Made by a program: the position numbers and the translations under genes
Part shown: positions 37,739 to 45,526 of the stretch, piece after piece
Layout: each line of letters starts with the position of its first letter
Position numbering within the stretch: the stretch's first letter is position 1
The notes under the pieces: generated by a model
Databases searched by the model: none
What the model saw: the letters and a program-made list of their open reading frames with translations, nothing else
What the model was told of the DNA's origin: nothing
Source: Alphaproteobacteria bacterium
GTDB taxonomy: Bacteria > Myxococcota_A > UBA796 > GCA-2862545
Direction: 5' to 3'
DNA: 64,000 nucleotides
Assembly (NCBI GenBank): GCA_020632915.1
Contig: JACKEP010000022.1
Location: forward strand, 28,013-92,012

Positions 37739-38058
37739 GCGACTTCGACCTCGGCGGCCTGGCCGGCATGCTCGGCGGCTTCCAGCAGAACCTGCAGCGC
37801 CTCCAGGCCGAGGCCAACGCCACCCAGGTCACCGGCGAGGCGGCCGGCGGGCTGGTCAAGGTCACCGCCACCGGCGGCCAGGAGATCGTCGCCGTCGCCA
37901 TCGCGCCGGACGCGATGGACGACCGCGAGCTGCTGGAGGACCTCGTGCGCGCCGCGGTCAACGACGCGCTCACCAAGGCCCAGGAGGCCTCCGCCGCCAA
38001 GCTGCGCGCGCTCACCGCCGGGCTGCCCATCCCGCCCGGCCTCATCCCCGGGATGTGA
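37735..38058 (+). CDS. ybaB: YbaB/EbfC nucleoid-associated protein
   Basis: 107 residues. The start ATG shares ATGA with the dnaX stop. The sequence fits the YbaB/EbfC family: a Gly/Gln-rich N-terminal helix (LAGMLGGFQQNLQRLQ), a central VTGEAAGGLVKVTATGGQE strand pair and a C-terminal helix ending PIPPGLIPGM. The homodimer binds DNA and is encoded between dnaX and recR in very many bacteria, as here. Confidence 0.95.
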
Positions 38059-38064
38059 CGGCGC

Positions 38065-38670
38065 GTGAGCGAGCCCACCGACGATCCGATCCGCGGCGCC
38101 GTGCGCCAGCTCCGCCGCCTCCCCGGCATCGGGGAGAAGACCGCCACGCGGCTGGTGTACTGGATGCTGCGCGCGCCCGACGGCACCGTGCCTGCGATCG
38201 CCGAGGCGCTGTCGCGCTTGTCGTCCGAGGTGCGCACCTGCGGCACGTGCGGCAACCTCACCGCGCAGGACCCGTGCGGCCTGTGCGCCGACGGTCGGCG
38301 TGACCCGTCGATGATCTGCGTCGTCGAGCACCCGCAGGACGTGCTGGCCTTCGAGCGGTCGGGCGAGTTCCGCGGCCGCTACCACGTGCTCCACGGCGCG
38401 ATCTCACCGCTCGACGGCGTGGGTCCGGCCGACCTGAACCTGCGCACGCTGCTCGACCGCCTGCGCGACGGCACCGTCACCGAGGTGATCGTCGCGACCG
38501 ACCCCGACATCGAGGGCGACGCCACGGCGCTGTACCTGGCGCGGCTGCTGGGCGACGTGGGCGTCAAGGTCACCCGTCTGGCGCACGGCATCAGCGTGGG
38601 CACCGAGATCGAGTACGCCGACGCCGTGAGCCTGTCGCGCGCGCTGCAGAACCGCCAGCTGATGCGGTGA
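38065..38670 (+). CDS. recR: Recombination mediator RecR
   Basis: 201 residues from a GTG 6 bases after the ybaB stop. N-terminal helix-hairpin-helix (LRRLPGIGEKTATRLVYW), a four-Cys zinc finger (CGTCGN...CGLC, ~57-72), a Toprim domain (ICVVEHPQDVLAFE; YHVLHGAISPLDGVGP) and the C-terminal Walker-B-like region (IVATDPDIEGDATALYLARL). With RecF/RecO, RecR loads RecA at gaps. Full length for the family. The next gene starts inside its stop codon region. Confidence 0.97.
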   Translation: MSEPTDDPIRGAVRQLRRLPGIGEKTATRLVYWMLRAPDGTVPAIAEALSRLSSEVRTCGTCGNLTAQDPCGLCADGRRDPSMICVVEHPQDVLAFERSGEFRGRYHVLHGAISPLDGVGPADLNLRTLLDRLRDGTVTEVIVATDPDIEGDATALYLARLLGDVGVKVTRLAHGISVGTEIEYADAVSLSRALQNRQLMR

Positions 38671-39287
38671 GCGACGACCTGCCCGTGGTCTACGCCGATC
38701 GCTGGCTGCTGGTGATCGACAAGCCCAGCGGCGTCGCGTCCCAGCCCGACCAGGGCCGCACCCACGCCGACGTCTACACCGCCCTGTCCGCGCAGCACGA
38801 GCACGTGGGCCTCCACCACCGCCTCGACCGCCCCGCGTCGGGCCTGCTCGTCGTCACCCTGCACCCGTCGGCCGACGCCCCGCTCGCCGCCGCGTTCCGC
38901 GCCCACGCCGTGCAGCGCGACTACCTCGCGATCCTCGCCGGCGACGCGCTGGCCGTCGGCAGCACCCTGGCGTGGTCCGCACCCCTCGACGGCCGCGACG
39001 CCCACACCGACGGCGTCGTGCTCGGCGCCGGCGCCGGCATGGTCGCCGTGCGCCTGAGCCCGGCCACAGGCCGCACCCACCAGCTCCGCCGCCACGCCGC
39101 GATGGCGGGCGCCCCGATCGTGGGCGACCGCCGCTACGCCGGCGACGCCGGCACGTGGCTGCCGCGCCTGGCCCTGCACGCCACCCGCTTGCGCCTCGAC
39201 CACCCGGTCACCGGCGAGCCCCTCGACCTGCACGCGCCGCTGCCACCGCCGCTCGACGCCGCCTGGGTCACCGCAGGCGGATCCTAG
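38667..39287 (+). CDS. RluA-family pseudouridine synthase (short)
   Basis: 206 residues from a GTG overlapping the recR stop (GTGA). Motif I WLLVIDKPSGV, the catalytic-Asp motif HHRLDRPASGLLV and motif III GRTHQLRRHAAM identify the RluA/RsuA-type fold. It lacks an S4 domain and resembles the short tRNA/rRNA enzymes such as TruC/RluA rather than RluD. It probably isomerises a uridine in tRNA or rRNA; the target cannot be read from sequence. Its stop overlaps the stop of the convergent methyltransferase gene within CTAG (39284-39287). Confidence 0.9.
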   Translation: MSDDLPVVYADRWLLVIDKPSGVASQPDQGRTHADVYTALSAQHEHVGLHHRLDRPASGLLVVTLHPSADAPLAAAFRAHAVQRDYLAILAGDALAVGSTLAWSAPLDGRDAHTDGVVLGAGAGMVAVRLSPATGRTHQLRRHAAMAGAPIVGDRRYAGDAGTWLPRLALHATRLRLDHPVTGEPLDLHAPLPPPLDAAWVTAGGS

Positions 39288-39937
39288 TCCGGCCGCCCCA
39301 CCAGCAGCCGATGCTCCGGCGTGATCGCCGCGTCGATCGTCGTGGTCCACACCCGGTAGCCCGCCGCCGCCAGCCGCCGCGCCCGCGTCGCGTCGATGGC
39401 CACGTCGCGGTCCATCCACCCCGCGAGCCCCCCGTCGTCCTGCTTGCCGTGGGCATGGCAGCACGGCAGCACCGCCACCCCCGCCCGCGCCGCCACGGCC
39501 AGCCCGATCACCGCATCCGTGAGCCCGCCGCACGCATGCACCCCCAACACCCGCGCCCCCTCCGGCACCTCCGCCCCCCTGAGGTCCCCCTCCTCGAACC
39601 GCACCCGCACCCCCGGCCACCGCGCCCCCAACACAGCCGCCAGCCGCCCCGCACTCTCCGGCACCCGCCGGTCCACACACACCGCCTCGCCACCCCCCTC
39701 CATCACCAACAGCGCCCAAGCCGCCACCCCGTGCCCCGCCGCCAGATCCACGACCACCCCGCCCCGCAGATGCCGCCGCACCCGCTTGGCCACCTCCCAC
39801 GCCTCGAACAGCTCCTTGGCCGCCAGGCACTCCGCCTCACACACCGTCCGCGCAAAGTCCCCAAACAGCGTCCCAGCGTCGAACGCATCCGCATGCCGCC
39901 GCCCCAACGCGAACCGTCCCCCCCGATCGATGTCCAA
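39284..39937 (-). CDS. SAM-dependent methyltransferase (Methyltransf_32-like)
   Basis: 217 residues. The Rossmann motif I is VVVDLAAGHGVAAWALL (~60). It is followed by AVCVDRRVPES, VLGVHACGGLTDAVIGLA (~130) and AVLPCCHAHGKQDD (~155). The HACG-L-D and PCCxH pair is typical of the Methyltransf_32 group, related to eukaryotic METTL25/Trm13-type RNA methyltransferases. The protein is probably cytoplasmic and may modify RNA. It is the only minus-strand gene between the recR block and the SRP RNA. Confidence 0.75.
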   Translation of the reverse strand: MDIDRGGRFALGRRHADAFDAGTLFGDFARTVCEAECLAAKELFEAWEVAKRVRRHLRGGVVVDLAAGHGVAAWALLVMEGGGEAVCVDRRVPESAGRLAAVLGARWPGVRVRFEEGDLRGAEVPEGARVLGVHACGGLTDAVIGLAVAARAGVAVLPCCHAHGKQDDGGLAGWMDRDVAIDATRARRLAAAGYRVWTTTIDAAITPEHRLLVGRPD

Positions 39938-40307
39938 GCAGCCTCCTCAGCGCGAGCGCAGCGAGCAAAGCGAGCGCGACGAGCGCAGCGAGTCCGCCGA
40001 CGAGCGCAGCGAGTCCGGCGAGCCCCCCGACGAGCGCAGCGAGTCCGACGAGCGCAGCGAGTCCAGCTGGCAAGCGTAGCGCGCCAGCCCTACCCCACCA
40101 CGCCCGGATCGCGGGCGACGGCGCAGCCGAGCCCGCGGCAACCGCGCCCGGAGCTGAAGGCGTGTGGTGGCCGAGCGGAGCCCGGCACGAGCACCGCGGC
40201 GAAGTCCGGACTCCGAGCGAGCGCAGCGAGACCAGGAGCCGGACGTAGCGCAAGCGGTGCGCCCTCCGTCTCCCCTCCCAACCACCACGTCTTCAAGCGA
40301 CCATGAA
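39938..40307. other. Non-coding stretch with short repeats
   Basis: A 370-bp gap between the methyltransferase start and the SRP RNA. The first part (39952-40064) holds tandem copies of an 18-base unit and 40218-40230 a further copy of its core. The rest shows no gene with credible codon use; the apparent Ser/Glu/Arg- or Ser/Leu/Arg-rich ORFs are translations of the repeat. Confidence 0.55.
39952..40064. repeat. Tandem GACGAGCGCAGCGAGTCC repeats
   Basis: Four full 18-base copies are at 39978-39995, 39999-40016, 40029-40046 and 40047-40064, with degenerate partial copies from 39952. Spacers are 0-12 bases, so this is not a CRISPR. The 13-base core CGAGCGCAGCGAG recurs alone at 40218-40230. 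It is a simple, probably slippage-generated array upstream of the methyltransferase gene. Confidence 0.8.
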
Positions 40308-40413
40308 AGGTGAGGATCGGGCACCCCCAGACCCCGGGGTCACCGACACCGTTGCTCCCTCTCGGGCCTGGCGGGGTTCACGGCTCCCAGTCCTGGGGAC
40401 CCGACCCTCACCT
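40308..40413 (-). ncRNA. ffs: Signal recognition particle RNA (4.5S-like)
   Basis: Read on the minus strand, the ends pair as a long stem: 40400-40413 against 40308-40321, with 13 of 14 matched. The apical part contains the bacterial SRP signature: gtgaaccccgccagg, then CCC-GAGA-GGG with a GNRA tetraloop (40360-40369), then the asymmetric-loop side agcaacggt. Canonical bacterial forms read CAGG-CC-GGAA-GG-AGCAG. At about 106 nt it is the small bacterial type without an Alu domain. It lies downstream of two tRNA-Ser genes and tadA on the same strand. Confidence 0.85.
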
Positions 40414-40542
40414 CTCACGGTCGCCATCCGAACGCTCTCAAACCCAAACGCGGGCCGGCCTGGACACCGGCCCCCGAACACCCGTCGACCCCGTGGGCCG
40501 CTCGCGGCGCGCATCGCGCTTACGCGCGTTCAACGCCAGAAA

Positions 40543-40630
<88 letters not shown>

Positions 40631-40657
40631 CAAGCGAGACGTCGCGCGCGGGGAGTG

Positions 40658-40744
40658 CGGAGGAGGCGGGATTCGAACCCGCGTTACGTTTGCACGCAAA
40701 CCGGATTTCGAATCCGGCGCCTTCAACCACTCGGCCACCCCTCC
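40658..40744 (-). tRNA. tRNA-Ser (CGA anticodon)
   Basis: Class II tRNA on the minus strand. The acceptor ggagggg (5' end at 40744) pairs with ctcctcc. The anticodon arm is ccggattCGAaatccgg, the variable arm gtttgcgtgcaaac, and the T-arm gcgggttcgaatcccgc. CCA is not encoded (GCAC follows), unlike its neighbour. It reads UCG codons. Its first base directly abuts the tadA stop codon, so it is probably processed from a shared transcript. Confidence 0.95.
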
Positions 40745-41224
40745 TCAGTTCCCGGCGCGACGCCGGAGCCCCTGAAAGAAGTCCTTCAGGAGCTGACTGC
40801 TCTCCCCACCCAACACACCTGGCGTGACCTCGAACCGATGGTTGAGGCCCGACACGTCGGACAGATCGCCGAGCGTGCCGCAGAAGCCGCCCTTCGGATC
40901 GGGCGCGCCGTAGACACAGCGATCGACACGGGACAGCACGAGGGCGCCGGCACACATCGGGCACGGCTCCAGCGTGACGTAGACCGTGCAGCCGGACAGG
41001 CGCCACGTGCCGAGATGGCGCGCGGCCTCCTGCATGGCGAGGAACTCGGCGTGGGCCGCGAAGTCCTGGAGCTCCTCGCGGCGGTTGCTGCCGCGGCCGA
41101 CGACGCGATCCTCGTGGACCACGACGGCGCCGACGGGCACCTCTCCGCGGGCCGCAGCCTCGCGCGCCAGCTCGAGCGCCTGTTCCATGTACGACAGGTC
41201 GTTCGGGTGGGGGGTCTGCATCAT
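40745..41224 (-). CDS. tadA: tRNA-specific adenosine deaminase TadA
   Basis: 159 residues from the ATG at 41222-41224 (a second ATG follows directly). Zinc-dependent cytidine-deaminase fold: HAEFLAM supplies the zinc His and catalytic Glu, and LEPCPMCAGAL supplies the two zinc Cys. The rest (EVPVGAVVVHEDRVVGRG; GAPDPKGGFCG) is typical TadA. The enzyme makes inosine at wobble position 34 of tRNA-Arg(ACG). It sits immediately upstream of two tRNA-Ser genes and the SRP RNA; tadA-ffs-dnaX neighbourhoods are conserved in distant bacteria. Confidence 0.95.
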   Translation of the reverse strand: MMQTPHPNDLSYMEQALELAREAAARGEVPVGAVVVHEDRVVGRGSNRREELQDFAAHAEFLAMQEAARHLGTWRLSGCTVYVTLEPCPMCAGALVLSRVDRCVYGAPDPKGGFCGTLGDLSDVSGLNHRFEVTPGVLGGESSQLLKDFFQGLRRRAGN

Positions 41225-41431
41225 CAAAGAGCACCGTGCTCGAGGACGGGGACCGCGTGGGAAGACGTCGGTGGCCGCGTCACGACACACTGAAAGCCCC
41301 CGCCACCTAAACCCCGCGTCGCGGGGTGTCAACCGGCCCTCCACGCCGTCGGCACACGGATCCAACGAGTTGTTGGCGAACGGTGCGGCCGGGGCCCGGT
41401 ACGGTGCGTGGGCCCTGTCGAGGACTGCCCC

Positions 41432-42172
41432 ATGACCCGCTCCCTGCTGCTCGCCGGACTGCTCGCCACCCTCCTGCCGCTCGCCGCGCACGCCGGGACC
41501 GTCACCGCCAAGACCACCGACGGGGGCACCGTCGCGCTCGACGTCGCCGGATCCGGTGCACGGGGCGTGGTCTTCGTCGCCGAGCCCGGCAGCGGGGCCG
41601 ACGGCTGGCGCGGCGTGCGCGATCGCTTCGCCGGCCACGGCGCCCACGCCGTCATCGTGGCCCCCAGGGCCGCAGGGGCCGACGGCAGCCTCGAAGGGGC
41701 CACCGCCGACGTCCGCGCGGCCGTCGCGTGGCTCGCCGACCACGGCGCCACCACGATCCACGTCGTCGGCACCGGCACCGGCGGCAACGTCGCCCTGCAC
41801 GCCGCGGCCGCCGAGCCACGGGTCACGAGCGTGGTGTGGTCCGCGCCGCGCCTGTCGGCACCCGGCCTCAAGCTCACCACCGACCTCGACGCCTACGGCA
41901 AGCGGCCCGTGCTCCTGCTCACCAGCCAGGAGGACGGCACGGGCGCGCGTGCAGCCGCCGCCATCGAGAGCCACCTCGCCGGCCCCCACAAGACCGAGAC
42001 GCTCGCGCGCGGGGCGACCGGCGTCGCGATCTTCGAGCAGGCGCCTGCGGTCGACGGCGTCGTGCTGGCCTGGGTCGACACCGAGGCGCCCGCCCTGCAG
42101 CGCCCCGGCGCCGCCGTCGGCACGTCCGGCCTGGACACGCTGCAGACCACCGGTCACAAGTACGGCGAGTAG
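41432..42172 (+). CDS. Exported alpha/beta-hydrolase-like protein
   Basis: 246 residues from the ATG at 41432, with cgagga upstream. Signal peptide SLLLAGLLATLLPLAAHA. The body has the strand order of alpha/beta hydrolases: GARGVVFVAEPGSGADGWRG (oxyanion/cap start), TIHVVGTGTGGNVALHAA at the nucleophile elbow and RPVLLLTSQEDG before the acid position. The elbow reads GTGTGG, so Thr replaces the usual catalytic Ser of GxSxG. That suggests a non-catalytic or altered enzyme in the periplasm. It is 43 bp upstream of the nucleotidyltransferase gene. Confidence 0.65.
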   Translation: MTRSLLLAGLLATLLPLAAHAGTVTAKTTDGGTVALDVAGSGARGVVFVAEPGSGADGWRGVRDRFAGHGAHAVIVAPRAAGADGSLEGATADVRAAVAWLADHGATTIHVVGTGTGGNVALHAAAAEPRVTSVVWSAPRLSAPGLKLTTDLDAYGKRPVLLLTSQEDGTGARAAAAIESHLAGPHKTETLARGATGVAIFEQAPAVDGVVLAWVDTEAPALQRPGAAVGTSGLDTLQTTGHKYGE

Positions 42173-42215
42173 CGCCTGCCCGACGTCTGGGGTGGGTGCG
42201 CCGCCCGGATCGCCG

Positions 42216-43445
42216 ATGCTCCCGCTCACCCCGCCCGACCTGGTCGCCGCCGTGGCCGACGCCTGCCACGCCGCGGGCGGCCGCGCGCTCCTCGTGGGCG
42301 GCTCGGTGCGCGACCACCTCACCGGCGCCCCCATCAAGGACTGGGACCTCGAGGTCTACGGCATCGCGCCCGACGCCCTCGAGCGCCTGCTGCGCAAGCT
42401 CGGCCGCGTCGACACGGTGGGCAAGGCGTTCGCCGTGTTCAAGATCCACAAGCGCGGCGTGGAGCTCGACGTCTCCGTCCCGCGCCGCGACTCGAAGGCA
42501 GGCCCGGGCCACAAGGGCATCGTCGCCACCGGCGACCCCACGATGACGCCCGCGGAGGCTGCGCGCCGTCGGGATCTGACCGTCAACGCCATCCTGCTCG
42601 ACGTGCGCACCGCCGAGATCGTCGACCCCGTGGGCGGCCTCGCCGACCTGCAGGCCCGCCGCCTCCAGCCCGTCGACGTCGACACGTTCCTGGAGGACCC
42701 GCTCCGCGCCCTGCGGGCGGTCCAGTTCGTCGCGCGCCTGGGCTACACGCCCACCGACGACCTCGTCGACCTGTGCCGCCGCGCCGCCCTCGACGAGCTG
42801 CCTGCGGAGCGCGTGCTCGGCGAGTGGGCCAAGCTGATGCTCAAGGGCCACGACGTCGCCGCCGCGCTCGCGTTCGGCCGTCGCACGGGGGTGCTGGCAC
42901 GCGTGTTCCCCGAGCACCCGCACCCCGAGGCCCTCGACGCCGTGCTCCAGCGCGCCGTCGCCCGCCGCGACCTGCTCGACCCGGAGGGCCGACGCTTCGC
43001 GCTGATGCTCGCGGTGTGGCTCGGCGGCCTGTCTCGCGCCGAGGCCGAGGCCACGCTCGATCGGCTCAAGCTGTACCGGTGGATGGGCTTCCCCACGCGC
43101 GACGTCGCCCTGGCCGTCGCCGCCCACCTCGACGACCCCGCCACCACCGACGCCGAGCTGCGCTGGCTCTCCACCCGCGCCGAGGTCGAGGTGAGCCTGC
43201 GCGCCCGCGAGGCCCGCGACGACGTCGATCGCCTGGACACGGTGGCACGCGCGGCCGCGCTCGGCATCCTGCGGGACCCGCCGCAGCCGCTCGTGCAGGG
43301 CCGCGACCTCATCGCGATGGGGATCCGTCCCGGGCGCGCGATGGGCGCCGCGCTCGACGCCGTCTACGCGCAGCAGCTCGACGGCAGCGTGCAGACCGCC
43401 GAGGAGGCCCGCGACGCGGCCCGCCACATCGCGGCCGCGTCGTAG
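42216..43445 (+). CDS. CCA tRNA nucleotidyltransferase / poly(A) polymerase family protein
   Basis: 409 residues from the ATG at 42216; the frame is open upstream, but homology begins here. Class II nucleotidyltransferase: LLVGGSVRDHLTG (~25-37), the metal-binding DxD in KDWDLEVYG (~42), RRRDLTVNAILLD (~125) and the neck helices DPLRALRAVQFVARLGY. No HD phosphohydrolase domain is evident. It adds CCA to tRNA 3' ends, or poly(A) to RNA; the families are hard to separate by eye. CCA addition would be needed for the nearby tRNA-Ser(CGA), which lacks an encoded CCA. Confidence 0.88.
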   Translation: MLPLTPPDLVAAVADACHAAGGRALLVGGSVRDHLTGAPIKDWDLEVYGIAPDALERLLRKLGRVDTVGKAFAVFKIHKRGVELDVSVPRRDSKAGPGHKGIVATGDPTMTPAEAARRRDLTVNAILLDVRTAEIVDPVGGLADLQARRLQPVDVDTFLEDPLRALRAVQFVARLGYTPTDDLVDLCRRAALDELPAERVLGEWAKLMLKGHDVAAALAFGRRTGVLARVFPEHPHPEALDAVLQRAVARRDLLDPEGRRFALMLAVWLGGLSRAEAEATLDRLKLYRWMGFPTRDVALAVAAHLDDPATTDAELRWLSTRAEVEVSLRAREARDDVDRLDTVARAAALGILRDPPQPLVQGRDLIAMGIRPGRAMGAALDAVYAQQLDGSVQTAEEARDAARHIAAAS

Positions 43446-43458
43446 GCGCAAGCGCTCG

Positions 43459-44484
43459 TCAGAACGAGCCGCCCGACGGGGTGTCGGAGAGGTCGCCGCA
43501 GAAGCAGCGCTCGCCGTTGCCAGCGATCGACGCGTCGTTCTCCCAGGCGCACGTCAGGCCCTGGCGGGTGATCTGCTGACGCTCGGCGCGGCAGTAGTCG
43601 CGCAGCGTGAAGCTGCAGAACGCGTCCTCGAACGCCTCGGAGTCGGACCAGTTGTCGGGCTCGTCGGAGCCGAGCCACGTGGGCCCGGGCAGGCCGAGGC
43701 CGGCGGCGTCGATGCCCTGCTCCTGGCCGGGGATGATCGCCTCGCCGGTGATCAGGCACTCGTCGCCCTGGCGGTTGGCGCCACCGGTGCCCATGAAGTC
43801 GCGCAGGTCCTCGCAGCTTCCCTCGGTGACGAGCAGGCCGTAGGCGAGCCGGTCGTCGTCGAGCGGCAGGCTCCAGGCGCTCATCACGATCGTGTAGCTG
43901 GTGCCGGCGAGCGTGTTGGACAGCGTGCAGAACTCGGGCGACCCGCGGCCGGAGTGGGCGCCCGGGTTGCCGAAGTACTCGTCGGTGTTGACGCACTCGA
44001 CGAGCTGGATGGGCACGACGTTGCCGAGGTCGTCCTGGTAGCGGACCTCGAAGTCGCCGATCTCCACGCCGGGCGTGCCGGTGTAGTAGACCGACAAGCC
44101 GCCGGTCAGATCGATGTCGCCGTCGTCGAACACGTTGTCGGGCTGGCTCCACTCGGCCACCGGATCCGCCGGCGAGACCGACTGGTTCCAGTAGGCGAGC
44201 TCGGGATCGACCCAGACGCACACCGAGCCGCCGATGCCGTCGAACGTGAAGGTGGCGCCACCGGTGAGTGCCGTGCCCGTGGGGCCGAGCTCACCGTAGA
44301 TCACCTGGTCCTGCACGTTGAGCCGCGTGGAGAGCGGCACGGGCGTGAGGTTGCCGAGGTCGACGACGCCGGGGACGTCCTCGATCGGGTCCGGGAACAG
44401 GAAGGACTGGTCGAGGTCACACGCGGTGCCGACCAGCAGTCCGCCGGCGACCAGGGGAAGGCCCATCCAACCGATGCGGCGCAT
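43459..44484 (-). CDS. Cys-rich lipoprotein, third gene of TonB-receptor operon
   Basis: 341 residues from the ATG at 44482-44484, overlapping the preceding stop (TGATG). Lipoprotein signal VAGGLLVGTAC. The mature part is beta-rich and has numerous Cys, with NVQDQVIYGELGPTGTALTG near the start and WENDASIAGNGERCFCG near the end. It looks like a secreted binding protein, but I recognise no named family. Its position at the end of a TonB-dependent receptor operon suggests a surface-exposed substrate-binding or accessory lipoprotein. Confidence 0.65.
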   Translation of the reverse strand: MRRIGWMGLPLVAGGLLVGTACDLDQSFLFPDPIEDVPGVVDLGNLTPVPLSTRLNVQDQVIYGELGPTGTALTGGATFTFDGIGGSVCVWVDPELAYWNQSVSPADPVAEWSQPDNVFDDGDIDLTGGLSVYYTGTPGVEIGDFEVRYQDDLGNVVPIQLVECVNTDEYFGNPGAHSGRGSPEFCTLSNTLAGTSYTIVMSAWSLPLDDDRLAYGLLVTEGSCEDLRDFMGTGGANRQGDECLITGEAIIPGQEQGIDAAGLGLPGPTWLGSDEPDNWSDSEAFEDAFCSFTLRDYCRAERQQITRQGLTCAWENDASIAGNGERCFCGDLSDTPSGGSF

Positions 44485-45515
44485 CACTCGCTCTCCAGCT
44501 GAAGGCGCAGGGCCTCGACATCGTCCGCGCCGACCTGGAAGTCGAGCACCAGCTCGGCGACGTCGTAGGGATCGTTCCACTCGAACCCGCGGCCGGCGAC
44601 GTAGTCACCGTCCACCATGTACAGGTAGGGCCGGTTGAGCAGGTCGGTGTACTGCAGGCCGCCGTCGAAGTTCGAGGCGTAGGTGGTCTCGGTGTAGCCC
44701 TCGTCGGGGTTGCACGTGGTGTAGAACGTGCGCTCCGCGCCGGGGTTGAGGGTGTCGAGCCACGCCCAGGCGGTGAAGCCCTGGTAGAAGTCGGCCTGCC
44801 AGATGCGGAAGGAGGCCTCGAAGTCGCCGTCGGCGTTCTCGACGAAGTCGAGGTCGCCCGCGTCGATGGCGCCGCTGTCGTCGACGTCCTTCGTGGGCGT
44901 GAGCCGCAGCTCCTGGTCGGACGTGACCTCGAGCAGGTCGTAGCAGGTCTGCCGGATGTAGTCGCCGTTGGTGACCGTGTTGCCGGCGGCGTCCTTGATG
45001 GGGTCCTCGAGGACGTTGTTGAACCAGTCGACCATGTCGTCGAAGTCGACGAAGCGACCGGAGACGACCTTGCAGGACAGGTACTCGAGGCAGGCGAAGC
45101 GGATGTCGCCGACCGTGGTGCCGCCGTAGGGGTAGGCGTCGCCCTCGAGCTGCTGGTCGAGCTGGAAGGCCGGACCGCGGCTGGGGTGGGGGTAGACCTC
45201 GGTGCTGTAGTCGAGGCCGGAGTACAGGCCGACGTAGACCGGACCGAGCACGCGGACGTCGGTGACCTCCTTGTCGATCGCCGTGGTCTGCGGCAGGCCG
45301 GTGTTGGGGTCGATGACCGGGTCGCCGTTGCCGTCGAGCACGGGGCGCTCGACGCTGAGCGTGACCGTGGCGGCCTCGCGCGGGATGATCACCCGACCCT
45401 CGAGGTCGTAGATCGACAGGTTTTCCGCGTAGCAACCGGCGAAGAGCGGGACGATCGCCACCGCGACGGTGGACGCCAGCGAGCGCCGGGTGCGAGCCTG
45501 GAGATGATGCCGCAT
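44484..45515 (-). CDS. Lipoprotein, second gene of TonB-receptor operon
   Basis: 343 residues from the ATG at 45513-45515, 11 bases after the receptor stop. Lipoprotein signal AVAIVPLFAGC. The mature sequence opens with an Ig-like/carboxypeptidase-regulatory flavour (LEGRVIIPREAATVTLSVE) and later contains a calcium-loop-like DVDDSGAIDAGDLDF (dockerin/EF-hand type). The C-terminus reads YDVAELVLDFQVGADDVEALR. I recognise no full-length family. Tight coupling to both neighbours argues for a shared complex at the outer membrane. Confidence 0.65.
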   Translation of the reverse strand: MRHHLQARTRRSLASTVAVAIVPLFAGCYAENLSIYDLEGRVIIPREAATVTLSVERPVLDGNGDPVIDPNTGLPQTTAIDKEVTDVRVLGPVYVGLYSGLDYSTEVYPHPSRGPAFQLDQQLEGDAYPYGGTTVGDIRFACLEYLSCKVVSGRFVDFDDMVDWFNNVLEDPIKDAAGNTVTNGDYIRQTCYDLLEVTSDQELRLTPTKDVDDSGAIDAGDLDFVENADGDFEASFRIWQADFYQGFTAWAWLDTLNPGAERTFYTTCNPDEGYTETTYASNFDGGLQYTDLLNRPYLYMVDGDYVAGRGFEWNDPYDVAELVLDFQVGADDVEALRLQLESE

Positions 45516-45526
45516 CAGGTGTGTCC

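Noticed and set aside
39952..40064. Possible CRISPR array
   Set aside because: Units are only 18 bases, spacers are 0-12 bases and not unique, and no cas genes are nearby; it is a simple tandem repeat.
39396..40079. Ser/Arg/Glu-rich plus-strand ORF ending in DERSES-type repeats
   Set aside because: It is antisense to the methyltransferase and then a translation of the 18-base repeat; no start signal or domain.
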